Translations under genes and position numbers: made by a program | Notes under the pieces: generated by a model | The model's input: the letters and a program-made list of their open reading frames with translations, nothing else | Database searches by the model: none | What the model was told of the DNA's origin: nothing | Assembly: GCA_025923975.1 (NCBI GenBank) | Contig: JAICEV010000041.1 | Coordinates: 1 to 13,451 of the forward strand | DNA length: 13,451 nucleotides | Direction of reading: 5' to 3' | DNA from: Propionibacteriaceae bacterium | GTDB lineage: Bacteria; Actinomycetota; Actinomycetes; Propionibacteriales; Propionibacteriaceae | Part shown: one piece after another, positions 6,950 through 13,139 of the stretch | Layout of the letters: the number at the start of each line of letters is the position of its first letter | Position numbering within the stretch: the stretch's first letter is position 1

Positions 6950-7612
6950 GTGAATCTCTCCGCTGTCAAGACCTCGCTGAAAGCCGCGCCCAAGCCGGGA
7001 TCGTGGGCGTTCGCTGAGGATTTCGTCGACGAGTCGGATCAGGCGGCGGAGGCACGTCAGAAGGCCAGGGAGCTCGGAGTTGCACCGATCGGTCGCGGCT
7101 CTGCTACCGCACTGACTTTCCTGGCCGCGGCGGTGCAAGCCAAGGCGGTGGTTGAGGTCGGCACCGGATCGGGCGTCTCCGGACTGGCGCTGTTCGCGGG
7201 AATGCAGCCTGATGGTGTCTTGACCAGTGTCGACATCGAGGCTGAGAATCAGCAGGCCGCTCGAACCGCCTTCGTTGCTGTCGGCATTCCTACCCAGCGG
7301 TTTCGACTGATCGCCGGGCCAGCGCTCAGCGTGCTGCCGAGGCTGAGTGACGGCGGATACGACATGGTTTTCATAGACGCAGACAAGGCTGAGTACGCGG
7401 AGTACGTCGAGCAAGGTCTGCGGTTGCTGCGCCGGGGCGGGATACTGTCCGTGGATAACGCTTTGTGGCACGACCGTACCGCCGACGGAAGCAACATCGA
7501 TTCCGAGACCGAAGCAATCCGCAATGCGCTGAGCGCTGTCAAGGACAACGAAGATCTCGTGCCAGCGCTGCTTCCGGTCGGTGACGGGCTGCTCGTCGCG
7601 GTCAGGCGATGA
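6950..7612 (+). CDS. SAM-dependent O-methyltransferase (CCoAOMT-like family)
   Basis: This is a 220-residue (223 from GTG 6941) class I methyltransferase of the Methyltransf_3 / catechol- and caffeoyl-CoA-type O-methyltransferase family. Numbered from 6941, the SAM-binding motif is VVEVGTGSGVSGLALF (70-85), the acidic ribose-binding residue is in TSVDIE (95-100), and the metal-site motifs are FIDADK (144-149) and DN (172-173). The C-terminus (PLLPVGDGLLVA-type ending) is typical. It resembles Rv1220c, which lies divergently beside sigE in M. tuberculosis; here it is divergent from the biotin carrier/dapA/sigE run. The substrate is unknown. Start chosen at 6950 for the spacing reasons given in the preceding entry; 6941 cannot be excluded. 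Confidence 0.88.
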   Translation: MNLSAVKTSLKAAPKPGSWAFAEDFVDESDQAAEARQKARELGVAPIGRGSATALTFLAAAVQAKAVVEVGTGSGVSGLALFAGMQPDGVLTSVDIEAENQQAARTAFVAVGIPTQRFRLIAGPALSVLPRLSDGGYDMVFIDADKAEYAEYVEQGLRLLRRGGILSVDNALWHDRTADGSNIDSETEAIRNALSAVKDNEDLVPALLPVGDGLLVAVRR

Positions 7613-7626
7613 TCGTCTAGAAACTC

Positions 7627-7650
7627 GTTCCGGAGAAGCTAGGCCGGAAC
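7627..7650. terminator. Hairpin between convergent genes, possible bidirectional terminator
   Basis: GTTCCGG (7627-7633) and CCGGAAC (7644-7650) form a perfect 7-bp stem with a 10-nt loop. It lies between the O-methyltransferase stop (7612) and the end of the minus-strand methyltransferase, whose TAG (7641-7639) falls in the loop. No T-run follows in either direction, so intrinsic termination is uncertain. Confidence 0.4.
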
Positions 7651-8427
7651 GCCACCTCGACCCGGCCGGCTGGCGGTCACTGCGCTGGTGGGCAGCCACG
7701 GTCCACCCCACCACCCGCGGACGCCCAGGTCCTGCAGTGTTACCGATTCCATCCCGGCCTCCGTCAGCCAATTCGCATATTCCTCGGTGTGGCTAATGTC
7801 GGCGATGATGATCTTGCCTCCAGGTTCCAGCACCCGAACGGCCTCGGTGATCGCCCTTCGCCGGTCCTCACGAGCTTTGAGGTTGTGAATGGCGAGACTG
7901 GAGACCACGAGATCGAACTGCCCGTCGTGGTACGGCAGCGTGGTGATGTTGCCGGTGTTGAGCTCGACACGATCCTCCACTCCGCAGGCCCGGGCATTGT
8001 GTTTGGTGGCCTCGATGTCCTTGCCGGACTGGTCCGGGTTGCGCCACAGGTCAATGCCCGAAACCCGCCCAGTGGTCAGTCGCTTGGCGAGGCTGATCAA
8101 GACCGCGCCACGGCCACACCCAAGATCAACTGCATACTCATCTCCCTTCAGCCGCGCCTCGTCGAGCAGATCCGCCCACCACACGAACTTGCCGTGCAGC
8201 GTCGTGTACAGATAACTCAATGCACACAGCCCGAAGAACAATGCAAAGATCAATGTCACCAGGCCGGGGACGAAACCCTCCGTGATCATCAACGCCAAAC
8301 CGACGATCGTCAGGAACAGTGCTACGACCCCGAGTGTCGCCGGAACCGTGGGAGCATCGACCCCGAATATTCCACCCTCAGGTTTGCCTGCCTCGTTGCC
8401 CCCCGGTCCTGAGGCAGGCGCGCTCAT
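7639..8427 (-). CDS. Membrane-anchored class I SAM-dependent methyltransferase
   Basis: A 262-residue protein. After ~30 polar residues come two hydrophobic segments (~31-48 and ~52-75), consistent with a membrane hairpin. A methyltransferase domain follows with motif I VDLGCGRG (100-107), GIDLW (124-128), GNITTLPYHDGQFDLVVS (159-176) and a motif-III-like VLEPGGKIIIADI (199-211). The soluble domain resembles Methyltransf_11/25-type enzymes acting on small molecules or lipids; the substrate cannot be read from sequence. Its ATG overlaps the glgC stop as ATGA (8424-8427), so translation is coupled to glgC. The neighbour may suggest a link to glucan or polar metabolites near the membrane, but the pairing could be fortuitous. 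The C-terminal WWGGPWLPT segment is well ordered in related proteins as far as I recall. Confidence 0.8.
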   Translation of the reverse strand: MSAPASGPGGNEAGKPEGGIFGVDAPTVPATLGVVALFLTIVGLALMITEGFVPGLVTLIFALFFGLCALSYLYTTLHGKFVWWADLLDEARLKGDEYAVDLGCGRGAVLISLAKRLTTGRVSGIDLWRNPDQSGKDIEATKHNARACGVEDRVELNTGNITTLPYHDGQFDLVVSSLAIHNLKAREDRRRAITEAVRVLEPGGKIIIADISHTEEYANWLTEAGMESVTLQDLGVRGWWGGPWLPTSAVTASRPGRGGVPA

Positions 8428-9650
8428 GTCGGCGAAACCGTGGCGCCCTTGGGAACCACCGTGATGCCGCCCTCTGACAGATAGAAGCCGCGGGCCTCAT
8501 CGGCTTCGGAGTCAACGCCGATCTTCGCTCCGTCCTGAATAGTGACGTGCTTATCCAAGATCGCACGATGTATCACTGCGTCTCGCCCAATGAAGGTGTG
8601 GGACAAGACCACTGAATGGTCGATCGTGGCGTTCTCCTCTACCTGCACGTTGGGCGAAAGCACAGAAGTCTCAACGGCGCCCCCCGACACAATGCACCCG
8701 GGGCTCACGATGGAGTCCCGTGAGACGCCTTCCCTAGTGAACTTGGCGCCGGGCATCTGCACCGGGTACGTCCAGATCGGCCAGTCCAGGTTGTAGAGAT
8801 TGAAAACCGGATCCACTGAAACGAGGTCCATATGGGCTTCGTGGTAGGCGTCGAGCGTGCCCACGTCGCGCCAGTAGGCCTTGTCACGTTCGGTCGAACC
8901 GGGAACCTCATTGGCCGTGAAGTCGTAGACCTGGCTGTTGCCGCGGCTCACAAAGCTCGGAATGATATCGCCTCCCATGTCATGCCGAGAGTTCTCGTCT
9001 TCGGCATCCGCGGTCAGCGCCTCAATCAACGCGTCAGTGGTAAAGATGTAGTTCCCCATAGAAGCAAACGAGGCCTCCGGATCATCCGGCAGACCAGGCG
9101 GCTCAGGCGGCTTCTCGAGGAACTCCTTGATCTTGTTGTCGGCCCCGGCGTCGATCACACCGAAGGCGCTCGCCTGGCTTCGCGGCACCCGGATGCCCGC
9201 CACCGTGCAACCCAGGCCGCCGTCGATATGGGCGTCGAGCATCTGCTCGACATCCATGCGATAGATGTTGTCCGCGCCGAAGACCACGACGTAGTCGGGC
9301 TCCTCGTCGCGTATCAAGTTCATTGATTGAAAAATCGCGTCAGCGCTGCCCTGGTACCACCGCGGGCCAAGGCGTTGCTGCGCGGGCACCGGCGTGACGT
9401 AGTTGCCGAGCATGGTCGACATGCGCCACGTCAAGGAGATGTGCTTGTCGAGGGAATGCGATTTGTACTGCGTCAGCACCGCGATTTGCCGCAGCTGAGC
9501 ATTTGCCAAATTGGATAAGACGAAGTCGATCAGACGATAGGTGCCACCGAAGGGCACTGCCGGTTTTGCGCGGTCCATGGTCAACGGCATCAGCCGTTTT
9601 CCTTCGCCGCCAGCCAATACGATCGACAAAACCCTTGGACGCGCAGCCAT
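8424..9650 (-). CDS. glgC: Glucose-1-phosphate adenylyltransferase (ADP-glucose pyrophosphorylase)
   Basis: GlgC makes ADP-glucose from glucose-1-phosphate and ATP, the committed step of bacterial alpha-glucan synthesis. The 408-residue length is typical. The nucleotidyltransferase domain shows LAGGEGKRLMPLT (12-24), KPAVPFGGTYRLIDF (29-43), RWYQGSADAIFQSMN (97-111), GADNIYRMD (125-133) and FLEKP (177-181). The C-terminal third is a left-handed beta-helix with hexapeptide-like repeats (IVSPGCIVSGG; SVLSPNVQVEENATIDHSVV). The ATG at 9650 lacks a ribosome site but has TAGGTT 6 nt upstream. It diverges from glgA across about 80 bp and overlaps the downstream methyltransferase by 4 bp. The same divergent glgC/glgA pair occurs in mycobacteria (Rv1213/Rv1212c). 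Confidence 0.96.
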   Translation of the reverse strand: MAARPRVLSIVLAGGEGKRLMPLTMDRAKPAVPFGGTYRLIDFVLSNLANAQLRQIAVLTQYKSHSLDKHISLTWRMSTMLGNYVTPVPAQQRLGPRWYQGSADAIFQSMNLIRDEEPDYVVVFGADNIYRMDVEQMLDAHIDGGLGCTVAGIRVPRSQASAFGVIDAGADNKIKEFLEKPPEPPGLPDDPEASFASMGNYIFTTDALIEALTADAEDENSRHDMGGDIIPSFVSRGNSQVYDFTANEVPGSTERDKAYWRDVGTLDAYHEAHMDLVSVDPVFNLYNLDWPIWTYPVQMPGAKFTREGVSRDSIVSPGCIVSGGAVETSVLSPNVQVEENATIDHSVVLSHTFIGRDAVIHRAILDKHVTIQDGAKIGVDSEADEARGFYLSEGGITVVPKGATVSPT

Positions 9651-9731
9651 AAGGTGAACCTAGCCCATACCGGGCCTCGGAAGCACCGTTCTGGGCCACG
9701 TTGTGGTCAACATCGCCAACGCTGTGGAACG
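9651..9731. promoter_or_regulatory. Divergent glgC/glgA promoter region
   Basis: About 80 bp separate the two divergent genes. Toward glgC, TAGGTT (9662-9657, minus) is 6 nt before the ATG, a leaderless-type arrangement. Toward glgA I find no convincing -10 or ribosome site. The frame of glgA happens to stay open back to a GTG at 9654, which would overlap the glgC promoter and is unlikely to be used. Confidence 0.45.
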
Positions 9732-10946
9732 ATGCGAACTATGGCGCCGGCAGACACCGATCAACTGTCCATCTCGTTGCTGACCCGGGAGTACCCACCC
9801 TCGATCTACGGCGGTGCCGGGGTGCACGTCGCCCAGCTGGTACCGCAGTTGCGCAAGCTCATCGATGTCGACGTCCAGTGCATGGGCGAGCCGCGAGAGG
9901 GTGCCACCGCGCACGCCGAGAACTATCCGGAAGGAGCCAATGCTGCCCTCCGGGTATTCGGGGCCGATCTATCAATGGTGGCCGCCATTCCACAGGTGGA
10001 TTTAGTCCATTCGCACACCTGGTACGCCAATCTGGCTGGCCACCTGGCTGGTCTGTTCCACGACATTCCACATGTCGTCAGCGCTCATTCACTCGAGCCG
10101 CACCGACCGTGGAAGGCCGAGCAGCTCGGCGGCGGCTACCGGCTCTCGTCGTGGGCTGAGAAGACTGCATTCGAGGCAGCCGATGCTGTGATCGCAGTCA
10201 GTTCCGGGATGCGCAACGACACCTTGGATTCGTACACCAACCTTGATCCCGACAAAGTGCATGTCGTCAAGAACGGCATTGACACCGAGGAGTTCAAGCC
10301 GGATCCAGGCACCGGGATCGTCAAGCAGCTTGGAATCGATCTTGACAAGCCGTCGGTGGTGTTCGTGGGAAGGATCACGCGCCAGAAGGGCCTCATTCAT
10401 CTGGTACGGGCAGCCGAGAACTTCGATCCTGAAACGCAGGTGGTGTTACTTGCGGGTGCGCCCGATACCCCTGAGATCGCCCAGCAAATTGGTGACGCCT
10501 TTGCTCACTTGCAGTCCAGCCGCGGGAATGTCTTGTGGATCGAGGAGATGCTGCCACGTGGGCACGTACGGCAGGTGCTGTCACATGCGACGGTGTTCGC
10601 CTGCCCGTCGGTGTATGAGCCGTTGGGCATTGTCAACCTCGAGGCAATGGCCTGCGAGACGGCCGTCGTCGCCACGGCTGTGGGCGGTATCCCCGAGGTC
10701 GTGGTAGACGGGGTGACCGGCTATCTCGTGCCATACGACCCGATGCAAGCCGACGACCCCGCGGCCGTCGCCGCCTTCGAGGAAGACTTCGCAGCGAAGA
10801 TCAACTCGCTGACGTCCGACCCCGATAAGGCGCGGCAGTTCGGGCTGGCAGGACGGCAGCGCTGCATCGAGGAATTCGACTGGTCCAAGATCGCCGCCGA
10901 GACCGTCAAGGTCTACCGTCGCGCGCTCGAGGTTCACCAGAGCTAG
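9732..10946 (+). CDS. glgA: Actinobacterial GT4-type glycogen synthase / maltose-1-phosphate synthase
   Basis: This GT-B fold glycosyltransferase (family GT4) of 404 residues from ATG 9732 (401 from ATG 9741) uses ADP-glucose. Motifs: YGGAGVHVAQL (26-36) at the N-terminal substrate loop, HSHTWYANLAGHLA (93-106), VVKNGIDTEEF (178-188), FVGRITRQKG with R214/K219 at the phosphate site (211-220), and the retaining-GT motif E296-x7-E304 in YEPLGIVNLEA. It closely resembles Rv1212c, which has been described as GlgM, making maltose-1-phosphate from ADP-glucose and glucose-1-phosphate; whether this one makes maltose-1-phosphate or elongates glucan cannot be told here. The frame extends upstream to GTG 9654, but similarity begins only at SISLLTREYPP. 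It is divergent from glgC and 8 bp ahead of a phosphoribosyltransferase gene. Confidence 0.93.
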   Translation: MRTMAPADTDQLSISLLTREYPPSIYGGAGVHVAQLVPQLRKLIDVDVQCMGEPREGATAHAENYPEGANAALRVFGADLSMVAAIPQVDLVHSHTWYANLAGHLAGLFHDIPHVVSAHSLEPHRPWKAEQLGGGYRLSSWAEKTAFEAADAVIAVSSGMRNDTLDSYTNLDPDKVHVVKNGIDTEEFKPDPGTGIVKQLGIDLDKPSVVFVGRITRQKGLIHLVRAAENFDPETQVVLLAGAPDTPEIAQQIGDAFAHLQSSRGNVLWIEEMLPRGHVRQVLSHATVFACPSVYEPLGIVNLEAMACETAVVATAVGGIPEVVVDGVTGYLVPYDPMQADDPAAVAAFEEDFAAKINSLTSDPDKARQFGLAGRQRCIEEFDWSKIAAETVKVYRRALEVHQS

Positions 10947-10954
10947 GCAAAACG

Positions 10955-11617
10955 GTGATACGGCGGCGCAGGGCAGCGACCCGCTACGCCAATCGCACTG
11001 TTGCCGGCCGGGCCCTCGCTGATGAGCTGGTCGATGCGGCATTTGAGAAAGCAGTCGTACTGGCACTTCCCCGCGGCGGCGTACCGGTTGCCGCCGAGGT
11101 GGCCGCCCGGCTGAACGCCCAGCTCGGAGTGATCTTGGTACGCAAGATCGGCGTGCCAGGACGCAGCGAGCTCGCCATGGGAGCGTTGGCCATGGTGGGT
11201 GGCGAGATCGCTGAATTCCGCAACGAGGAGATCATCAACGGACTGCGCATCAGCAGCGAGGCCTTCGAGGCTGCGCGGGACCGGGAACGGCTTGAGCTGG
11301 AGCGTCGCGCCAGTATCTTTCCCTCCGCCGATCTGGATATCGCGGATGCGACCGTCATCCTGGTAGACGACGGCCTGGCGACCGGCTCCACGATGTTAGC
11401 GGCCGTGGCGGCCGTTCGAACCCACGCACCGGCGGCGGTTGTCGTGGCAGTCCCAGTCGGAGCGCGCCAGGCCGTCCAGGTACTGCGATCAAGGGCGGAT
11501 CGGGTCGCATGTCTCTCCACTCCTGAGCCGTTCATCGCTGTTGGTGGGGCGTATGAGGATTTCCGGCAGCTGAGCGATGAGGAGGTTCTGAGCATCCTCA
11601 AGGAGTTCTCCTCCTGA
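10955..11617 (+). CDS. Phosphoribosyltransferase-family protein (COG1926-like)
   Basis: A 220-residue predicted type I phosphoribosyltransferase. The N-terminal RYANRTVAGRALADEL (10-25) and LALPRGGVPVAAEVA (36-50) stretches, then the PRPP-binding loop VILVDDGLATGSTM (134-147), identify the family. A mid-region with KIGVPGRSELAMGALA (64-79) is typical of the 'predicted phosphoribosyltransferase' group rather than of known purine salvage enzymes. The substrate is unknown. The GTG start follows the glgA stop by 8 bp with a weak AGG as ribosome site, so it is probably co-transcribed with glgA. No functional link to glucan metabolism is known to me. Confidence 0.85.
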   Translation: MIRRRRAATRYANRTVAGRALADELVDAAFEKAVVLALPRGGVPVAAEVAARLNAQLGVILVRKIGVPGRSELAMGALAMVGGEIAEFRNEEIINGLRISSEAFEAARDRERLELERRASIFPSADLDIADATVILVDDGLATGSTMLAAVAAVRTHAPAAVVVAVPVGARQAVQVLRSRADRVACLSTPEPFIAVGGAYEDFRQLSDEEVLSILKEFSS

Positions 11618-11642
11618 GATCTTCTGGTCAGGCTTGACGACT

Positions 11643-11658
11643 GCGACTCAGAAGTCGC
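11643..11658. terminator. Small hairpin between convergent genes
   Basis: GCGACT-CAGA-AGTCGC is a perfect 6-bp stem with a 4-nt loop in the 49-bp gap between the convergent phosphoribosyltransferase and YbaK-type genes. No T-run follows on either strand, so a terminator role is only a suggestion from position. Confidence 0.3.
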
Positions 11659-11666
11659 TGCAACCC

Positions 11667-12176
11667 TCAGCCGACGTCGGCTTCGTCACCGCCTGTCAGC
11701 ATCAGGAGTTCGTTATAGGTCAGTGGGAAAACGGCCTGCGGGATGCCGCCGGCAGCCCAGAGTTCGTCGAAGTCGGCGAGCGCGCGATCGATGATCGTGT
11801 GGATGCGCTTCGGATGGCCGACGGGAGCCACACCACCGATCGGCTGGCCGGTGTGTTCGCGTACGAAGGCCGGTGAAGCCCGGCGCAGCTGAACCCCGAG
11901 GTGCTCTCCGACCTTGATCATGTCTACCCGATGTGCGCCACTGGTCATGATCAAGAGTGGTGTCCCGGCAACCTCTTCCCTGAGCTGTTCGCGCATGTCG
12001 ACGCTCACAGCAATGAAAGTTTCGAAGATCAGCGAGTTCGCGATGGCTCCGACCGGGCACCCTACCTGCTGAGCGGCAGCGCGGGCTGTGGTAACTGCTT
12101 CATCGAGCATGTGGACCCGACCGGGCAGGCCCGCTGCTTCGAGGATGTGGTTCACGGCCTCACAGTTCGGATGCAT
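11667..12176 (-). CDS. YbaK/EbsC-type aminoacyl-tRNA deacylase family protein
   Basis: A 169-residue protein of the YbaK/ProX editing-domain family, whose members hydrolyse mischarged aminoacyl-tRNAs such as Cys- or Ala-tRNA-Pro. The visible family features are VGCPVGAIANSLIF (38-51), SGAHRVDM, and the C-terminal IGGVAPVGHP loop followed by IIDRAL. At the position of the lysine important in E. coli YbaK (roughly K46) this protein has N47 (IANSL), as in many actinobacterial members I remember. Activity and substrate are therefore uncertain. The ATG at 12176 has AGGTGA 7 nt upstream. The strong terminator between this gene and DUF3117 implies it has its own promoter in the roughly 50 bp before the start, which I could not pinpoint. 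Confidence 0.85.
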   Translation of the reverse strand: MHPNCEAVNHILEAAGLPGRVHMLDEAVTTARAAAQQVGCPVGAIANSLIFETFIAVSVDMREQLREEVAGTPLLIMTSGAHRVDMIKVGEHLGVQLRRASPAFVREHTGQPIGGVAPVGHPKRIHTIIDRALADFDELWAAGGIPQAVFPLTYNELLMLTGGDEADVG

Positions 12177-12227
12177 GTTGATGTCACCTTTTCTCTGTCA
12201 TTGGGTTGCGGTGCAGGAGCCAAGCAA

Positions 12228-12263
12228 GCAAAAGGACCTAGTCAGGCGACCAGGTCCTTGTGC
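12228..12263 (-). terminator. Intrinsic terminator of the DUF3117 gene
   Basis: Read on the minus strand, AAGGACCTGGTC-GCCT-GACTAGGTCCTT makes a 12-bp stem with a GCCT loop (12259-12232). Three more pairs (GCA/TGC) lie outside one mismatch, and the run TTTTGCTTGCTT follows. The one imperfect pair is G:U in the minus-strand transcript but A:C in a plus-strand transcript, so the hairpin is fitted to the minus strand. It starts 15-19 nt after the DUF3117 stop. Confidence 0.8.
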
Positions 12264-12277
12264 TGTCAGCTGTTGAT

Positions 12278-12445
12278 CTATCCAACGACCTCTTTCAGTG
12301 CGCCCGCGAGCTCGGCCGCTTCGTCGGCGTTGAGTTCCACGACAAGCCGACCGCCTCCCTCGAGCGGAACCCGCATGACGATCCCACGTCCCTCCTTGGT
12401 GACCTCCATCGGGCCGTCACCCGTCCGCGGTTTCATTGCTGCCAT
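12278..12445 (-). CDS. DUF3117 mini-protein
   Basis: A 55-residue ORF found by translating the minus strand. It begins MAAMKPRTGDGPMEVTKEGR, continues GIVMRVPLEGGGRLVVELNA, and ends AAELAGALKEVVG. This is the highly conserved DUF3117 family of actinobacteria (Rv1211 in M. tuberculosis), which lies between tagA and glgA there as here. No function is established. There are no cysteines and no membrane segment, and the fold is probably a small beta-sheet plus one helix. The ribosome site GAGG sits 7 nt before the ATG. It has a dedicated intrinsic terminator directly downstream, so it may be made as a short, abundant message. Confidence 0.92.
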   Translation of the reverse strand: MAAMKPRTGDGPMEVTKEGRGIVMRVPLEGGGRLVVELNADEAAELAGALKEVVG

Positions 12446-12539
12446 CGCGCATCCTCATCCTGTAGTGATCTGGCAACTTGCCGGCTCAATTATTCTCTAC
12501 CACCTAGCCCTAACCCGAGTCGGGTTCTGGCTTGGGATG
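12446..12539 (-). promoter_or_regulatory. tagA-DUF3117 intergenic region with palindrome and possible promoter
   Basis: AACCCGA-C-TCGGGTT (minus strand, 12526-12512) is a 15-bp perfect palindrome 14 bp after the tagA stop; it could end the tagA message or bind a regulator. Downstream of it, AATAAT (near 12492-12487) resembles a -10 box for DUF3117, but no good -35 is at the right spacing. This is the most AT-rich short stretch in the right part of the window. Confidence 0.35.
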
Positions 12540-13139
12540 CTATTTCGGCGTCAAATTATCGTCTGGCCAGACAGGCGGCGGCGCGAAGCAACCGGCAACA
12601 TGATCATCGACCAGACCAATCGCCTGCATCATGGCGTACGCCGTGGTCGGGCCGAAGAAGCGGAATCCGAGACTCTTCAGCTGACGCGCCATGGCGACTG
12701 CCTCCGGGGAGGTTGACCGCCCCTCCCCAGGACCTGGCCGCGCGCGGCCAACCACCCGATATCCGAGGACGAGCTCGACAAACTTCGGTCCAAGATCGAC
12801 AACCAGGCGAGCGTTCTCGATGGCTGCGGTGATCTTGGCGCGGTTTCGGACGATGCCCGGATCAGTCAACAGCCGGGCGAAGTCATCTTCGGTGAAGGTC
12901 GAAACCCTCTCAGGCTGGAATTCGGCGAAGGCTCGGCGAAAGTTTTCACGCTTGCGGAGGATGGTGATCCACGAGAGCCCGGACTGGAACGCCTCCAAAG
13001 TCATCCGCTCGTAGATCCCCTGCACGCTGGTGACTGGTCTGCCCCATTCGTCGTCGTGATAGCCGAGATATTCCGGTGCCGACAGCGCCCATGGGCAGCG
13101 CAGGAGGCCGTCAGGACCTGGCTGGGCCGCCGTGATCAT
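12540..13139 (-). CDS. tag: DNA-3-methyladenine glycosylase I
   Basis: A 199-residue base-excision repair enzyme that removes 3-methyladenine from alkylated DNA. Family features are all present: RCPWA with zinc ligand C15, YHDDEWGRPV with H28, TLEAFQSGLSW with catalytic-type E49, the helix-hairpin-helix-like DPGIVRNRAKITAAIENA, FFGPTTAYAMMQAIGLVDDH with H180, and C184 in GCF. The C-x12-H...H-x3-C zinc pattern matches E. coli Tag (C4, H17, H175, C179). The frame runs open upstream to 13226, but ATG 13139 fits the family start and overlaps the stop of the preceding gene as ATGA (13136-13139). The mycobacterial orthologue is tagA (Rv1210), also followed by DUF3117. Confidence 0.94.
   Translation of the reverse strand: MITAAQPGPDGLLRCPWALSAPEYLGYHDDEWGRPVTSVQGIYERMTLEAFQSGLSWITILRKRENFRRAFAEFQPERVSTFTEDDFARLLTDPGIVRNRAKITAAIENARLVVDLGPKFVELVLGYRVVGRARPGPGEGRSTSPEAVAMARQLKSLGFRFFGPTTAYAMMQAIGLVDDHVAGCFAPPPVWPDDNLTPK

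Noticed and set aside
9654..9731. Extension of glgA to GTG 9654
   Set aside because: The 26 extra residues do not resemble GlgA and the start would overlap the glgC promoter region.
12366..12390. GGAAC-N16-CGTC, resembling a second ECF promoter on the plus strand
   Set aside because: It lies inside DUF3117, in antisense, pointing away from any start, and the -10 box is off consensus; likely chance.
11901..12716. 271-codon open frame on the plus strand opposite ybaK-like, DUF3117 and tag
   Set aside because: It crosses three well-supported minus-strand genes and the terminator, and its translation shows no family pattern.
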